Below, piece after piece: positions 16,023 to 23,810 of a stretch of 64,000 bases of DNA. Below the pieces are notes generated by a model. The model was given only the letters and a program-made list of their open reading frames with translations. It had not been told where the DNA came from and did no database searches. The number at the start of each line of letters is the position of its first letter. Within the stretch, counting starts at the first letter, position 1. The position numbers were made by a program, and so were the translations under genes. The stretch covers positions 186,001-250,000 of the forward strand of contig NZ_JAQGLB010000007.1 in assembly GCF_027853965.1 (NCBI RefSeq). The letters run 5' to 3'. The stretch comes from Saccharopolyspora indica (GTDB lineage: Bacteria; Actinomycetota; Actinomycetes; Mycobacteriales; Pseudonocardiaceae).

Positions 16023-17528
16023 TCAGCCCAGGTTGTGGCCGTGGCCGACCTTCGGGCCCTGGTCCTGGGCCATCATCGTGGTCTGCGCGGCCCGCAGCTG
16101 CGCGCGCTCGGCGCGGGTCTGCATGCCGTTGACCGCCTCGGTGCTCTGCGAGTAGGCCTGCACCACGTTGGCGATGCCCTTGGTCATCCGCTCCAGCGCG
16201 ACCCGGTCCACGTTGGAGAGGTCGTCGCCCGCGCCGTGGTAGTTCGGGTCGAACGCGATGCCCGCGGTGCCGCCCCACTTGGCGGCCTGCTCCTCGGTCT
16301 TCAGGTCCTCGACACCGGTGTGCATGCCGCCGGACGGGATGCCCACCGCGATGAACTCGCCGTAGTCGGAGCGGCCGTTGAACTCGCTCGGCTCGGACTC
16401 GATGCCCTGCGCGGCCATCGTCGCGATGAAGTCGTCCTTGATCTGACCCGAGCCCTGCGGGCCCGACGGACCACCGGTCGAACCGTCACCGTCGTAGACG
16501 AAGTAGCCGGCGTTCGGCGAGCCGATCATGTCGAAGTTCAGGTACAGCGCGATGTCGAGCTGCTCCTCGAAGCTCAGGCCCTGCACGTACTGCGTCGAGC
16601 CGATCAGGCCGGACTCCTCCGCGCCCCACCACGCGAACCGGACCGCGTTCTCCACGTCCGGGCTGCTGCCCAACTTCAGCGCGGTCTCCAGCAGACCGGC
16701 GCTGCCGGTGCCGTTGTCGTTGATGCCCGGGCCCTCCGGCACGCCGTCCAGGTGCGCACCGGCCATCACCACGTTGTCGGTCCGCCCGGTCTTGGTCTGC
16801 GCGACGACGTTGCGGGTGGTCACGGTCTCGAACCGCGCCTGCACGTCGAGCTTCACCTCGGCACCGGCCTGGCCCGCCAGCGCCTCGCCGACCTGCTTGG
16901 TGACACCGGCGGTCGGGATGCGCCCCGCGTCCGCGCCGCCGAGCGTGCCGTTGAGCGGGCCCTCGGCGTTGTTGTAGATGATCGCGCCGACCGCGCCGGC
17001 CTCGGACGCCAGCTGCTGCTTCGTCGCGAAGTCGCAGGCGCCGCGCTGGATCAGCACGACGGTCCCGGTGACCTCGGTGGCCGCGAAGTCGGTGGCCTCG
17101 CAACCCGGGGTCTCGTCGACCGGCAGGACCGCCAGCGGCGCGGTCAGGCCGCCCTGCGGGGTCGCCGGGGAGTACTCCAGGGCGTCGCCCTCCGTCGGCT
17201 GACCGGCGACCGCGAGGCTGAAGGAGTCCTTGAAGTACGCCTCGTAGGTGAACTCCGGGGTGGTCACGTCGAAACCGGCGCGCTGCAGCTTGCCCGCGAC
17301 GTAATCCACGCTGGCCTCGTAGCCCGGCTGCCCGGACGCGCGGTTCCCGCCGTTCTGGTCGGCGATGCGCTGGAAGGCGATCAGGTGCCGGTTCACGGCG
17401 TTGCCGGTGATGCTCTCGCCGAGGTCGGCCGGGGCCGCGCTGGCCGGGGTGACAGCGAGCACCGCCGCCGCGCAGCTCGCGGCCAGAGCGGTGATCGAAC
17501 GCCTGGATGTGATGGTTCGCAAACTCAT
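16023..17528 (-). CDS. Secreted M28 zinc aminopeptidase with PA domain
   Basis: The 501-residue precursor has a signal peptide (about 1-33). A PA domain lies at about 130-240 (LIQRGACDFATKQQLASEAG is its hallmark). The M28 di-zinc site is seen as AGAHLDGV (His, Asp), INDNGTGSAGLLETA (bridging Asp), WWGAEESGLIGS (catalytic and ligand Glu), LNFDMIGSP (Asp) and YHGAGDD (His). This is the layout of Streptomyces griseus-type aminopeptidases and related secreted enzymes that free N-terminal hydrophobic residues. ATG 17528 is best spaced from GGGGAGC; the ATG at 17531 is an alternative. The C-terminal ~45 residues (AVNGMQTRAERAQLRAAQ) form a charged helix. Confidence 0.92.
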   Translation of the reverse strand: MSLRTITSRRSITALAASCAAAVLAVTPASAAPADLGESITGNAVNRHLIAFQRIADQNGGNRASGQPGYEASVDYVAGKLQRAGFDVTTPEFTYEAYFKDSFSLAVAGQPTEGDALEYSPATPQGGLTAPLAVLPVDETPGCEATDFAATEVTGTVVLIQRGACDFATKQQLASEAGAVGAIIYNNAEGPLNGTLGGADAGRIPTAGVTKQVGEALAGQAGAEVKLDVQARFETVTTRNVVAQTKTGRTDNVVMAGAHLDGVPEGPGINDNGTGSAGLLETALKLGSSPDVENAVRFAWWGAEESGLIGSTQYVQGLSFEEQLDIALYLNFDMIGSPNAGYFVYDGDGSTGGPSGPQGSGQIKDDFIATMAAQGIESEPSEFNGRSDYGEFIAVGIPSGGMHTGVEDLKTEEQAAKWGGTAGIAFDPNYHGAGDDLSNVDRVALERMTKGIANVVQAYSQSTEAVNGMQTRAERAQLRAAQTTMMAQDQGPKVGHGHNLG

Positions 17529-17772
17529 CATGCTCCCCGTTTCGGGTGGATTTCGTGGTGGCAAGCCTTGAGAGGATCACGCTGCGACGTCAAGGCCTTA
17601 CCAGGAAGAGTTAAGAACCAGGGATCAATTCCCGTTTTTCCCGTATTGTGCGACTGGTCCGGTCCACTCGCACCGTCCGCTTCGGACTCCGGGGTCCGCC
17701 GGTGATCGCGCATCCGTACCCCGAGAGGCTGGCGCCGGGCGCACGCGCGCGGACGACTTCACCGACAGGCTC

Positions 17773-17778
17773 TACTGT
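17773..17778 (+). promoter_or_regulatory. -10-like TACTGT of a leaderless transcript
   Basis: TACTGT lies 7 nt before the ATG at 17786, which has no ribosome binding site. Confidence 0.5.
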
Positions 17779-17785
17779 CGCGGAC

Positions 17786-18763
17786 ATGTACGCCATCGCG
17801 ATCCGTGAACCGGGTGAACCGGACGTCTTGGAGTGGACCGAACACCCCGACCCGCGACCGGGTCCGGGCGAGGTGCTCATCGACGTCGCCGCCAGCGCGG
17901 TCAACCGCGCCGACCTCAGCCAGCGGGAGGGCAACTACCCGCCGCCGAAGGGCGCCAGCGACGTCCTCGGCCTCGAATGCTCCGGCACCATCGCCGAACT
18001 GGGTGAAGGCGTCGAGGACTGGCAGGTCGGCGACGAGGTCTGCGCGCTGCTGTCCGGCGGCGGGTACGCCGAGCGCGTCGCGGTGGCCGCCGAGCAGGTG
18101 CTGCCCAAGCCCGCCGGGGTCGACCTGGTGGACGCCGCCGGACTGCCCGAGGTGTGCTGCACCGTCTGGTCCAACGTGATCATGGAGTCCGGGCTCCGAA
18201 GTGGACAGCTGCTGCTGGTGCACGGCGGTGCGGGCGGCATCGGGACCTGCGCGATCCAGATCGGCCGGGCGCTCGGCGCGCGGGTCGCGGCCACCGCGGG
18301 ATCGGCGGAGAGCCGCCGGCTGTGCGCCGAGCTCGGCGCCGACCCGGTGATCAGCTACCGGGACGAGGACTTCGTCGCGGTCGTGAAGGCGCTCGGCGGC
18401 GCCGACGTCGTCCTGGACAACATGGGGGCGTCCTACCTGGACCGGAACCTCTCCGCGCTGGCTCCCGACGGGCACCTGGCGATCATCGGCATGCAGGGCG
18501 GCCGCAAGGCCGAGCTGGACCTGGGGAAGATGCTGGTCAAACGGCTGCACGTGTCGGTGCTGGGACTGCGCGGCCGCCCGCTGTCGGGCCCGCACGGCAA
18601 GGCCGCGATCGTCGCCGACGTGCGCGAACGGCTGTGGCCGCTGGTCGAAGCGGGCCAGGTGCGGACCCCGGTCCACGACCGCATCCCGCTCCGCGAAGCG
18701 GCGCGCGCCCACGCCGTCCTCGAAGCCGGCGACGTCCGGGGCAAGATCCTCCTGGTCCGCTGA
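17786..18763 (+). CDS. NAD(P)H quinone oxidoreductase, PIG3/zinc-less MDR family
   Basis: The 325 residues match the quinone-oxidoreductase branch of medium-chain dehydrogenases: an N-terminal GroES-like domain (PRPGPGEVLIDVAASAVNRADL, REGNYPPPKGASDVLGLECSG) and a Rossmann domain with LLLVHGGAGGIGTCAIQIGRALG. It lacks the zinc ligands of alcohol dehydrogenases. It is expected to reduce quinones or enones with NADPH in the cytosol. The same type of gene (Rv3777) opens the arabinogalactan region of M. tuberculosis, followed as here by an aminotransferase-like gene on the opposite strand. An in-frame extension to 17648 is not supported. Confidence 0.9.
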   Translation: MYAIAIREPGEPDVLEWTEHPDPRPGPGEVLIDVAASAVNRADLSQREGNYPPPKGASDVLGLECSGTIAELGEGVEDWQVGDEVCALLSGGGYAERVAVAAEQVLPKPAGVDLVDAAGLPEVCCTVWSNVIMESGLRSGQLLLVHGGAGGIGTCAIQIGRALGARVAATAGSAESRRLCAELGADPVISYRDEDFVAVVKALGGADVVLDNMGASYLDRNLSALAPDGHLAIIGMQGGRKAELDLGKMLVKRLHVSVLGLRGRPLSGPHGKAAIVADVRERLWPLVEAGQVRTPVHDRIPLREAARAHAVLEAGDVRGKILLVR

Positions 18764-18791
18764 CCCGCGACGCTCCGCCCAACGCGGTGGT

Positions 18792-18853
18792 GGTCAATTT
18801 CGTACGAAATTGACCGTCACCCGGGTGAACGTCAATTTCGTACGAAATTGACG
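18792..18853. repeat. Family A paired palindrome (two units)
   Basis: Two 24-bp perfect palindromes (18792-18815 and 18830-18853) share the half-site GTCAATTTCGT and its mirror. They are separated by 14 bp containing the palindrome TCACCCGGGTGA. The element lies between two convergent genes. The same 62-bp arrangement recurs in reverse complement at 27677-27738 and with one substitution at 62404-62465. Confidence 0.9.
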
Positions 18854-18865
18854 CCGCCCGCCCGG

Positions 18866-20065
18866 TCAGGTGAGTTCGGCGATGGCGCGGACGAGCTGGT
18901 CGACTTCCGCGGCGTTGGTGTAGTGGGCGAGGCCGACGCGGACCGCTCCGCCCACCTCGCCGACGCCCAGGACCGCGAAGACGCCGTGGGTGCCGGGGTC
19001 GGCGAAGGCGCAGACCCCGCGGTCGGCCAGGTGCTCGACCGCGTCCACCGCCTTCACACCGGAGACCGTGAACGCCATCGACGGGACGCGGCGCATCGCG
19101 TCGCCGATCAGCATCACGTGGTTCATCTTGCGGAGCCCGTTGGTCAGGTTCGCCAGCAGCCCCGCCTGGTACGACTTCACCGAGCCCAGCGAGGTCAGCA
19201 GCCGTTCGCGGCGCGGCCCCACCGCGGCGTCGTCCAGCGCCGCCAGGTAGTCCACCGACGCCACCAGGCCGGCCAGCAGCGGGTAGGCGGGCGGGCCGAG
19301 CTCCATGCGCTCCGCACCGCGCGCGCCGGGCTCCAGCGCCACCGACGGCAGCTGGTCGAGCATCGCGGCGTTCTTGAACACCAGCGCGCCCACCGGCGGT
19401 CCGCCCCACGCCGAGGCGTTCACCGCCACCACGTCGGCGCCCATCGAAGTGATGTCCAGCGGGACGAACGGTGCCGCCGCGGAGGCGTCCACCACGACCA
19501 GCGCGCCGTGCTCGGCCGCCGCTTCCGCGGCCTGCCGCACGTCCGGCCGGGTGCCGACCGCGCCGGAGGCGGCGGTGATCGCCACCACCTTCGTGCGCGG
19601 GGTCACCAGCTCCTGGTACTGCCAGGTGGGCAGCTCGCAGGTCTCGATGTCGACCTCCGCCCAGCGGACGGTGCCGCCGGAGCGCTGGGCCGCGCGCTGC
19701 CACGGCGCGACGTTGGCCGGGTGGTCCAGCCGGGAGACGACCACGTCGTCCCCGATCATCCACCCGTCGCCGAGCGCGTCGGCGAGTCGTTGCAGCAGAA
19801 CGGCGGAGTTCGGACCGAGCACCACCCCGGCCGGGTTCGCCCCGACCAGGTCGGCAATGGAGCGACGGGCGGCTTCCACGATCGCCTCGGCGCGCTGCGA
19901 TGCGGGGAAGATCCCGCCCGGACCGGATACCGGGGCCCGCAGCGCGGTGGACGCCGCGGTCGCCACTTGTTCAGGAACCTGCATGCCTGCCGGGGCGTCC
20001 AGGTGCACCCACCCGTCGCCGAGCGCGGGGAACAGCCCGCGAACCGCCGCGACGTCGAACGCCAT
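18866..20065 (-). CDS. Class V aminotransferase (CsdA/SufS)-like protein lacking the PLP lysine
   Basis: The 399-residue product follows the cysteine-desulfurase fold: LDAPAGMQVPEQV, GVVLGPNSAVLLQRL, SRLDHPANVAPW, KVVAITAASGAVGT and LVVVDASAAAPFVPLDITSMGADVV. The cofactor-binding segment, normally S-x-H-K-x-x-G-P, reads NASAWGGPPVG, so the Schiff-base lysine appears to be replaced by Ala. If the alignment is right it cannot be an ordinary transaminase or desulfurase. The M. tuberculosis counterpart by position is Rv3778c. ATG 20065 has TAACGT seven bases upstream; a GTG at 20074 is possible. It is divergent from pafE. Confidence 0.82.
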   Translation of the reverse strand: MAFDVAAVRGLFPALGDGWVHLDAPAGMQVPEQVATAASTALRAPVSGPGGIFPASQRAEAIVEAARRSIADLVGANPAGVVLGPNSAVLLQRLADALGDGWMIGDDVVVSRLDHPANVAPWQRAAQRSGGTVRWAEVDIETCELPTWQYQELVTPRTKVVAITAASGAVGTRPDVRQAAEAAAEHGALVVVDASAAAPFVPLDITSMGADVVAVNASAWGGPPVGALVFKNAAMLDQLPSVALEPGARGAERMELGPPAYPLLAGLVASVDYLAALDDAAVGPRRERLLTSLGSVKSYQAGLLANLTNGLRKMNHVMLIGDAMRRVPSMAFTVSGVKAVDAVEHLADRGVCAFADPGTHGVFAVLGVGEVGGAVRVGLAHYTNAAEVDQLVRAIAELT

Positions 20066-20072
20066 GCAGCAC

Positions 20073-20078
20073 ACGTTA
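20073..20078 (-). promoter_or_regulatory. -10-like TAACGT of a leaderless transcript
   Basis: On the minus strand TAACGT is followed by 7 nt and the ATG at 20065. Confidence 0.45.
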
Positions 20079-20182
20079 CGTACGAGGCGGGCCGCACCGG
20101 CTGCCGGGTGGTCGATATCGCATCAATCCGCCGCGCGAGCGATCATCCGGTGACGTGGCGTGGTCGGCTGCCCGTTTCCAGG

Positions 20183-20228
20183 CCCGTGAGTACTTTGGGG
20201 TGCCATAGCGCCCCGAAACGCTCACGGG
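20183..20228. repeat. Family C hairpin (GTGAG...CTCAC with CATAG centre)
   Basis: This 46-bp inverted repeat has arms beginning CCCGTGAG and ending CTCACGGG, with G/C runs and a central CATAGC. Near-identical elements lie at 28358-28403 and 48211-48254. Here it sits in a divergent intergenic region, where a terminator would not be expected. Confidence 0.8.
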
Positions 20229-20292
20229 AGTCCACCCGCAGCTGGCGGACTCCGCCCACGCGAAGCGTCCAGCAACCCGCCAGGATGGAGAC

Positions 20293-20820
20293 ATGACCCG
20301 CGAAGACAGTGAGGGCAGGCCGCAGGTGTTCGTGGTCGGCGAGGACGGCAAGCCGCTCGGCGCCACCGCCGAAGGCGAGCAGCCCGAGCGCGGCGAGGAC
20401 ATCAACGAGCTGGTCGAGCAGCCCGCCAAGGTGATGCGCATCGGCACCATGATCAAGCAGCTGCTGGAGGAGGTCCGGGCAGCGCCGCTGGACGAGGCCA
20501 GCCGCAGCAGGCTCAAGGAGATCCACCAGTCCTCCATCCGCGAGCTGGAGCAGGGCCTGGCGCCGGAGCTCATCGAGGAGCTGGAGCGGCTGTCGCTGCC
20601 CTTCGCCCAGGAGAGCACGCCGTCGGAATCGGAGCTGCGGATCGCGCAGGCCCAGCTGGTCGGCTGGCTGGAGGGCCTGTTCCACGGCCTGCAGACCGCG
20701 CTGTTCGCCCAGCAGATGGCGGCCCGCGCGCAGCTGGAGCAGATGCGCCGCGGCCTGCCCGCGGGCAGCACCGCCGAAGCCGAGCACCCCCACCCCCGCG
20801 GCACCGGCCAGTACCTCTGA
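20293..20820 (+). CDS. pafE: Bacterial proteasome activator PafE/Bpa
   Basis: The 175-residue protein matches Bpa/PafE: an acidic N-terminus (EGRPQVFVVGEDGKPLG), then long helices (KVMRIGTMIKQLLEEVRAAP, LKEIHQSSIRELEQGLAPELIEELERL, LVGWLEGLFHGLQTALFAQQM) that form a helical-bundle ring, and the diagnostic C-terminal GQYL, which docks into the 20S proteasome alpha ring and opens its gate without ATP. Rv3780 holds the same place in M. tuberculosis, just before the galactan export genes. No proteasome or pup gene is in this window. ATG 20293 has GGAG three bases upstream. Confidence 0.95.
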   Translation: MTREDSEGRPQVFVVGEDGKPLGATAEGEQPERGEDINELVEQPAKVMRIGTMIKQLLEEVRAAPLDEASRSRLKEIHQSSIRELEQGLAPELIEELERLSLPFAQESTPSESELRIAQAQLVGWLEGLFHGLQTALFAQQMAARAQLEQMRRGLPAGSTAEAEHPHPRGTGQYL

Positions 20821-20995
20821 GGCATCGGGGTGGCCGCGGTTTCAACCGGGACTGAACCACATTTCCGCTGAGACCGTGGTCACCCCTGAGCGCAGTTCGC
20901 GGTTTCGAGCGGCACGCGCACTGTGCGTGGGGGCGCCGCAGCGGTGCTCGCGCCGTGGAGTGATGCCCTGGCCCGGAGTGCACACCATCGATCGG

Positions 20996-21001
20996 TACTC
21001 T
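20996..21001 (+). promoter_or_regulatory. -10-like TACTCT of a leaderless transcript
   Basis: TACTCT lies 8 nt before the GTG at 21010; no ribosome binding site is visible. The 175 bp upstream, back to the pafE stop, hold nothing else I can identify. Confidence 0.5.
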
Positions 21002-21009
21002 GACGCACT

Positions 21010-21861
21010 GTGCAGTCCACGAGCACGGTAGACCGCCCCCCAGCGCCCCCCGAAACTTCGTCGCGAACTTGGCGCAAGGCAGCCAAGGACCTCGGCGACG
21101 GTTTCCGGCAGAAGCAGCTGTGGGCCCACCTCGGCTGGCAGGACATCAAGCAGCGGTACCGGCGATCGGTGCTGGGCCCGCTGTGGATCACCATCGGCAT
21201 GGGTGTCACCGCCGGTGGGCTCGGCCTCATGTACTCCACGATCTTCGGCCTCAAGGCCGCGGACTACGTGCCGTACATGACCGTCGGGTTCATGATCTGG
21301 TACTTCATCCAGGGCTGCCTGCTCTCAGGCACCGAGGTGTTCATCCACAACGAAGGCCTGATCAAGCAGCTGCCCGCACCGATCACGGTGCACGTGCTGC
21401 GCACGGTGTGGCGGGAATTCCTGCTGTTCCTGCACAACCTGGTCGTCTACGCGGCCATCCTGCTGATCTTCCAGCCACCGATCACCTGGTCGGTCTTCCT
21501 CGCGATCCCGGCCATCTTCCTGCTGCTGCTCAACGGCGGCTGGGTGGTGCTGCTGTTCGGCGTCGCGAGCACCCGGTTCCGCGACATCCCGCCGGTGGTC
21601 GGCAGCTTCATCCAGCTGCTCTTCTTCCTCTCCCCGATCGTCTGGCCGATCGAGATCCTGGAGAAGAACGCCGGGGAACGGGCCGCGCTGGCCCAGCTCA
21701 ACCCGATCTACCACTTCGTGGAGATCGTCCGGGCACCGATGCTCGGGACGCCGCAGTCCTGGCACCACTGGGTCGTCGTGCTCGGGTTCACCGTCGGCGG
21801 CTGGCTGCTGGCGCTGTTTGTCATGCGCAACTACCGCGCACGTGTCGCCTACTGGGTCTGA
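21010..21861 (+). CDS. wzm: ABC-2 polysaccharide export permease (galactan exporter subunit, Wzm/RfbD-like)
   Basis: The 283-residue membrane protein has a cytoplasmic N-terminus and about six transmembrane segments (roughly 60-85, 95-118, 140-165, 170-195, 205-228, 258-278). QKQLWAHLGWQDIKQRYRRSVLGPLW is the amphipathic lead-in typical of O-antigen-type ABC permeases. Position and order match Rv3783-Rv3781, the exporter thought to move lipid-linked galactan across the membrane in mycobacteria. The ATPase gene follows after 13 bp. The GTG at 21010 looks leaderless. Confidence 0.92.
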   Translation: MQSTSTVDRPPAPPETSSRTWRKAAKDLGDGFRQKQLWAHLGWQDIKQRYRRSVLGPLWITIGMGVTAGGLGLMYSTIFGLKAADYVPYMTVGFMIWYFIQGCLLSGTEVFIHNEGLIKQLPAPITVHVLRTVWREFLLFLHNLVVYAAILLIFQPPITWSVFLAIPAIFLLLLNGGWVVLLFGVASTRFRDIPPVVGSFIQLLFFLSPIVWPIEILEKNAGERAALAQLNPIYHFVEIVRAPMLGTPQSWHHWVVVLGFTVGGWLLALFVMRNYRARVAYWV

Positions 21862-21874
21862 GTGAGGTCGAACT

Positions 21875-22693
21875 GTGGTCAGCATCGACGTCTGGAACGC
21901 AGCGGTCGACTTCCCGATCTTCGACGCGAAGTCCCGCTCGCTGAAGAAAGCCGTGCTCGGCAAGGCCGGCGGCAAGATCGGCACCGACAGCCGGGTACCG
22001 ATCATCGAGGCGCTGCACGACATCAACTTGTCGCTGCGGCACGGTGACCGGGTGGCCCTGGTCGGCCACAACGGCGCGGGCAAGTCCACCCTGCTGCGGC
22101 TGCTCAGCGGCATCTACGAGCCGACCCGCGGCAGCGCCCGGGTGGTCGGCAAGGTCGCGCCGGTGTTCGACCTCGGCGTGGGCATGGACCCGGAGATCTC
22201 CGGCTACGAGAACATCATCATCCGCGGCCTCTTCCTGGGCATGACCCGCAAGGAGATGGAGAAGCGGATCGACGACATCGCCGAGTTCACCGAGCTCGGC
22301 GACTACCTGGCGATGCCGCTGCGCACCTACTCCACCGGCATGCGGGTGCGGCTGGCGCTCGGCGTGGTGACCTCGATCGACCCGGAGATCCTGATCCTGG
22401 ACGAGGGCATCGGCGCGGTCGACGCGGAGTTCCTGGAGAAGGCCCGCGACCGGCTCAACGACCTGGTCAAGCGGTCCGGCATCCTGGTGTTCGCCTCGCA
22501 CTCCGACGAATTCCTGATCGAGCTGTGCAGTTCGGCGATCTGGATGGACAAGGGCGGCATCCGCGAGCAGGGCTCGCTGCGCGAGGTCCTGACGCACTAC
22601 AAGGGGTACGACCCCTTCGAGCACCTCAGTGAGGAAACCCTGGCCCGGATCGGCGAGTCCGCGGCCACGATCGGGAGCAAAGAAGGCGCATGA
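21875..22693 (+). CDS. wzt: ABC transporter ATPase of the galactan exporter (Wzt/RfbE-like)
   Basis: The 272-residue ATPase has Walker A GHNGAGKST, a Q-loop region, the signature YSTGMRVRLALG, Walker B ILILDEG and a switch histidine in FASHSDEF. It resembles the short Wzt/RfbE type without a C-terminal carbohydrate-binding domain. It should pair with the preceding permease and drive export of undecaprenyl- or decaprenyl-linked galactan. GTG 21875 follows GAGG. Its ATGA stop/start overlap with glfT1 implies translational coupling of export and priming. Confidence 0.94.
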   Translation: MVSIDVWNAAVDFPIFDAKSRSLKKAVLGKAGGKIGTDSRVPIIEALHDINLSLRHGDRVALVGHNGAGKSTLLRLLSGIYEPTRGSARVVGKVAPVFDLGVGMDPEISGYENIIIRGLFLGMTRKEMEKRIDDIAEFTELGDYLAMPLRTYSTGMRVRLALGVVTSIDPEILILDEGIGAVDAEFLEKARDRLNDLVKRSGILVFASHSDEFLIELCSSAIWMDKGGIREQGSLREVLTHYKGYDPFEHLSEETLARIGESAATIGSKEGA

Positions 22694-23604
22694 GCACCGA
22701 CTCCGCACAGCAGCTGCCCGCCGGATCCGTAGTCGCGGTGATCGTCACCAGACACCGTCGCGAGCTGCTGGCCGAGTCCCTGAAGGTGATCGGCAGCCAA
22801 ACCAGACTGCCGGATCACCTGGTGGTGGTCGACAACGGTCCGGACCAGTCCGCCGAGGACGTGGTGGCGGACTGCCCCATCCCGTCGACCTACATCGCCT
22901 CGCAGCGCAACCTGGGCGGCGCGGGCGGCTTCGCGCTCGGCATGCTGACCGCGCTGTCGCTGGGCGCCGAGTGGGTGTGGCTGGGCGACGACGACGGCCG
23001 CCCGGCCGACGAGCAGGCGCTGGAGACGCTGCTGGAGGTCGCCACCAAGCGCCGGCTGGCCGCGGTGTCGCCGGTGGTGGTCAACATCGACACCCCGGAC
23101 AAGCTGGCGTTCCCGCTGCGCCGCGGGCTGACCTGGAAGCGGCGGGTCAGCGAGCTCGGCGCGGGCGATTTCCTGCCCGGCATCGCCTCGCTGTTCAACG
23201 GCGCGCTGTTCCGCGCCTCGACGCTGGACGTGGTGGGCGTGCCGGACTACCGGCTGTTCTTCCGCGGTGACGAGGTGGAGATCCACCGGCGCGTGCTGCG
23301 CTCCGGGCTGCCGTTCGGCACCACGCTGAAGACCCGCTTCCTGCACCCGGACGGCTCGGCGGAGTTCAAGCCGATGCTGGGCGGCCGGTTCCACGCGCAG
23401 GACCCGTCGGACGCGAACAAGCGCTACTACACCTACCGCAACCGCGGTTACCTGCTGTCGCAGCCGGGCATGCGCAAGATCGGCGCCCTCGAGGTGATCC
23501 GGTTCGGCCTGTACTTCGTGGGCCAGAAGCGCGACCCGAAGGCCTTCAAGGAATGGCTGCGACTCGTGCGCCAGGGCCAGCGCGAGCAGTTCTTCCGCCG
23601 CTGA
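22690..23604 (+). CDS. glfT1: Galactofuranosyltransferase GlfT1 (GT2)
   Basis: The 304-residue GT2 enzyme shows AVIVTRHRRELLAESLKVIGSQ, VVVDNGPDQS, RNLGGAGGFALGM and the nucleotide-binding GDDDG motif, with FNGALFRASTLDVVG and FFRGDEVEIHRRV (catalytic-base region). This is the arrangement of GlfT1 (Rv3782), which adds the first two galactofuranose units to decaprenyl-PP-GlcNAc-rhamnose at the inner membrane face. It overlaps wzt by 4 bp and is followed by a strong terminator, so wzm-wzt-glfT1 form one operon. Confidence 0.94.
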   Translation: MSTDSAQQLPAGSVVAVIVTRHRRELLAESLKVIGSQTRLPDHLVVVDNGPDQSAEDVVADCPIPSTYIASQRNLGGAGGFALGMLTALSLGAEWVWLGDDDGRPADEQALETLLEVATKRRLAAVSPVVVNIDTPDKLAFPLRRGLTWKRRVSELGAGDFLPGIASLFNGALFRASTLDVVGVPDYRLFFRGDEVEIHRRVLRSGLPFGTTLKTRFLHPDGSAEFKPMLGGRFHAQDPSDANKRYYTYRNRGYLLSQPGMRKIGALEVIRFGLYFVGQKRDPKAFKEWLRLVRQGQREQFFRR

Positions 23605-23606
23605 CC

Positions 23607-23650
23607 GACGAGGGGGCGCGAGCGCGCGAAGCTCGCGCCCCCTTCTCGTC
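23607..23650 (+). terminator. Strong intrinsic terminator after wzm-wzt-glfT1
   Basis: GACGAGGGGGCGCGAGC (23607-23623) pairs with GCTCGCGCCCCCTTCTCGTC (23631-23650), a very stable GC stem with one bulge, starting just after the glfT1 stop. Confidence 0.8.
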
Positions 23651-23798
23651 GCCAGACCGGCTGCGGTGAAATGGAAAAGCTGTCACCGGCCGGTCACGAA
23701 ATACTGAGAGTGGCCTGAGACCGCAGCTCACGGGGTTGGCCGAGGTGTTCGGTTGCACACCCGCGGAATGCCGCGAAAGGGCCCGGACCAGCAACTAC

Positions 23799-23804
23799 TA
23801 TTCT
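23799..23804 (+). promoter_or_regulatory. -10-like TATTCT of a leaderless transcript
   Basis: TATTCT is followed by exactly six bases and GTG 23811. It decides the emb start: the longer frame from 23736 would place this promoter inside the gene. Confidence 0.55.
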
Positions 23805-23810
23805 CCACCC

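Noticed and set aside
18792..18853. CRISPR-like repeat array
   Set aside because: Only two units per locus, each a palindrome, with a constant and palindromic spacer; no cas genes.
23736..23810. Longer N-terminus of the first emb gene
   Set aside because: It would bury the TATTCT hexamer that precedes GTG 23811, and the added residues do not resemble Emb leaders.
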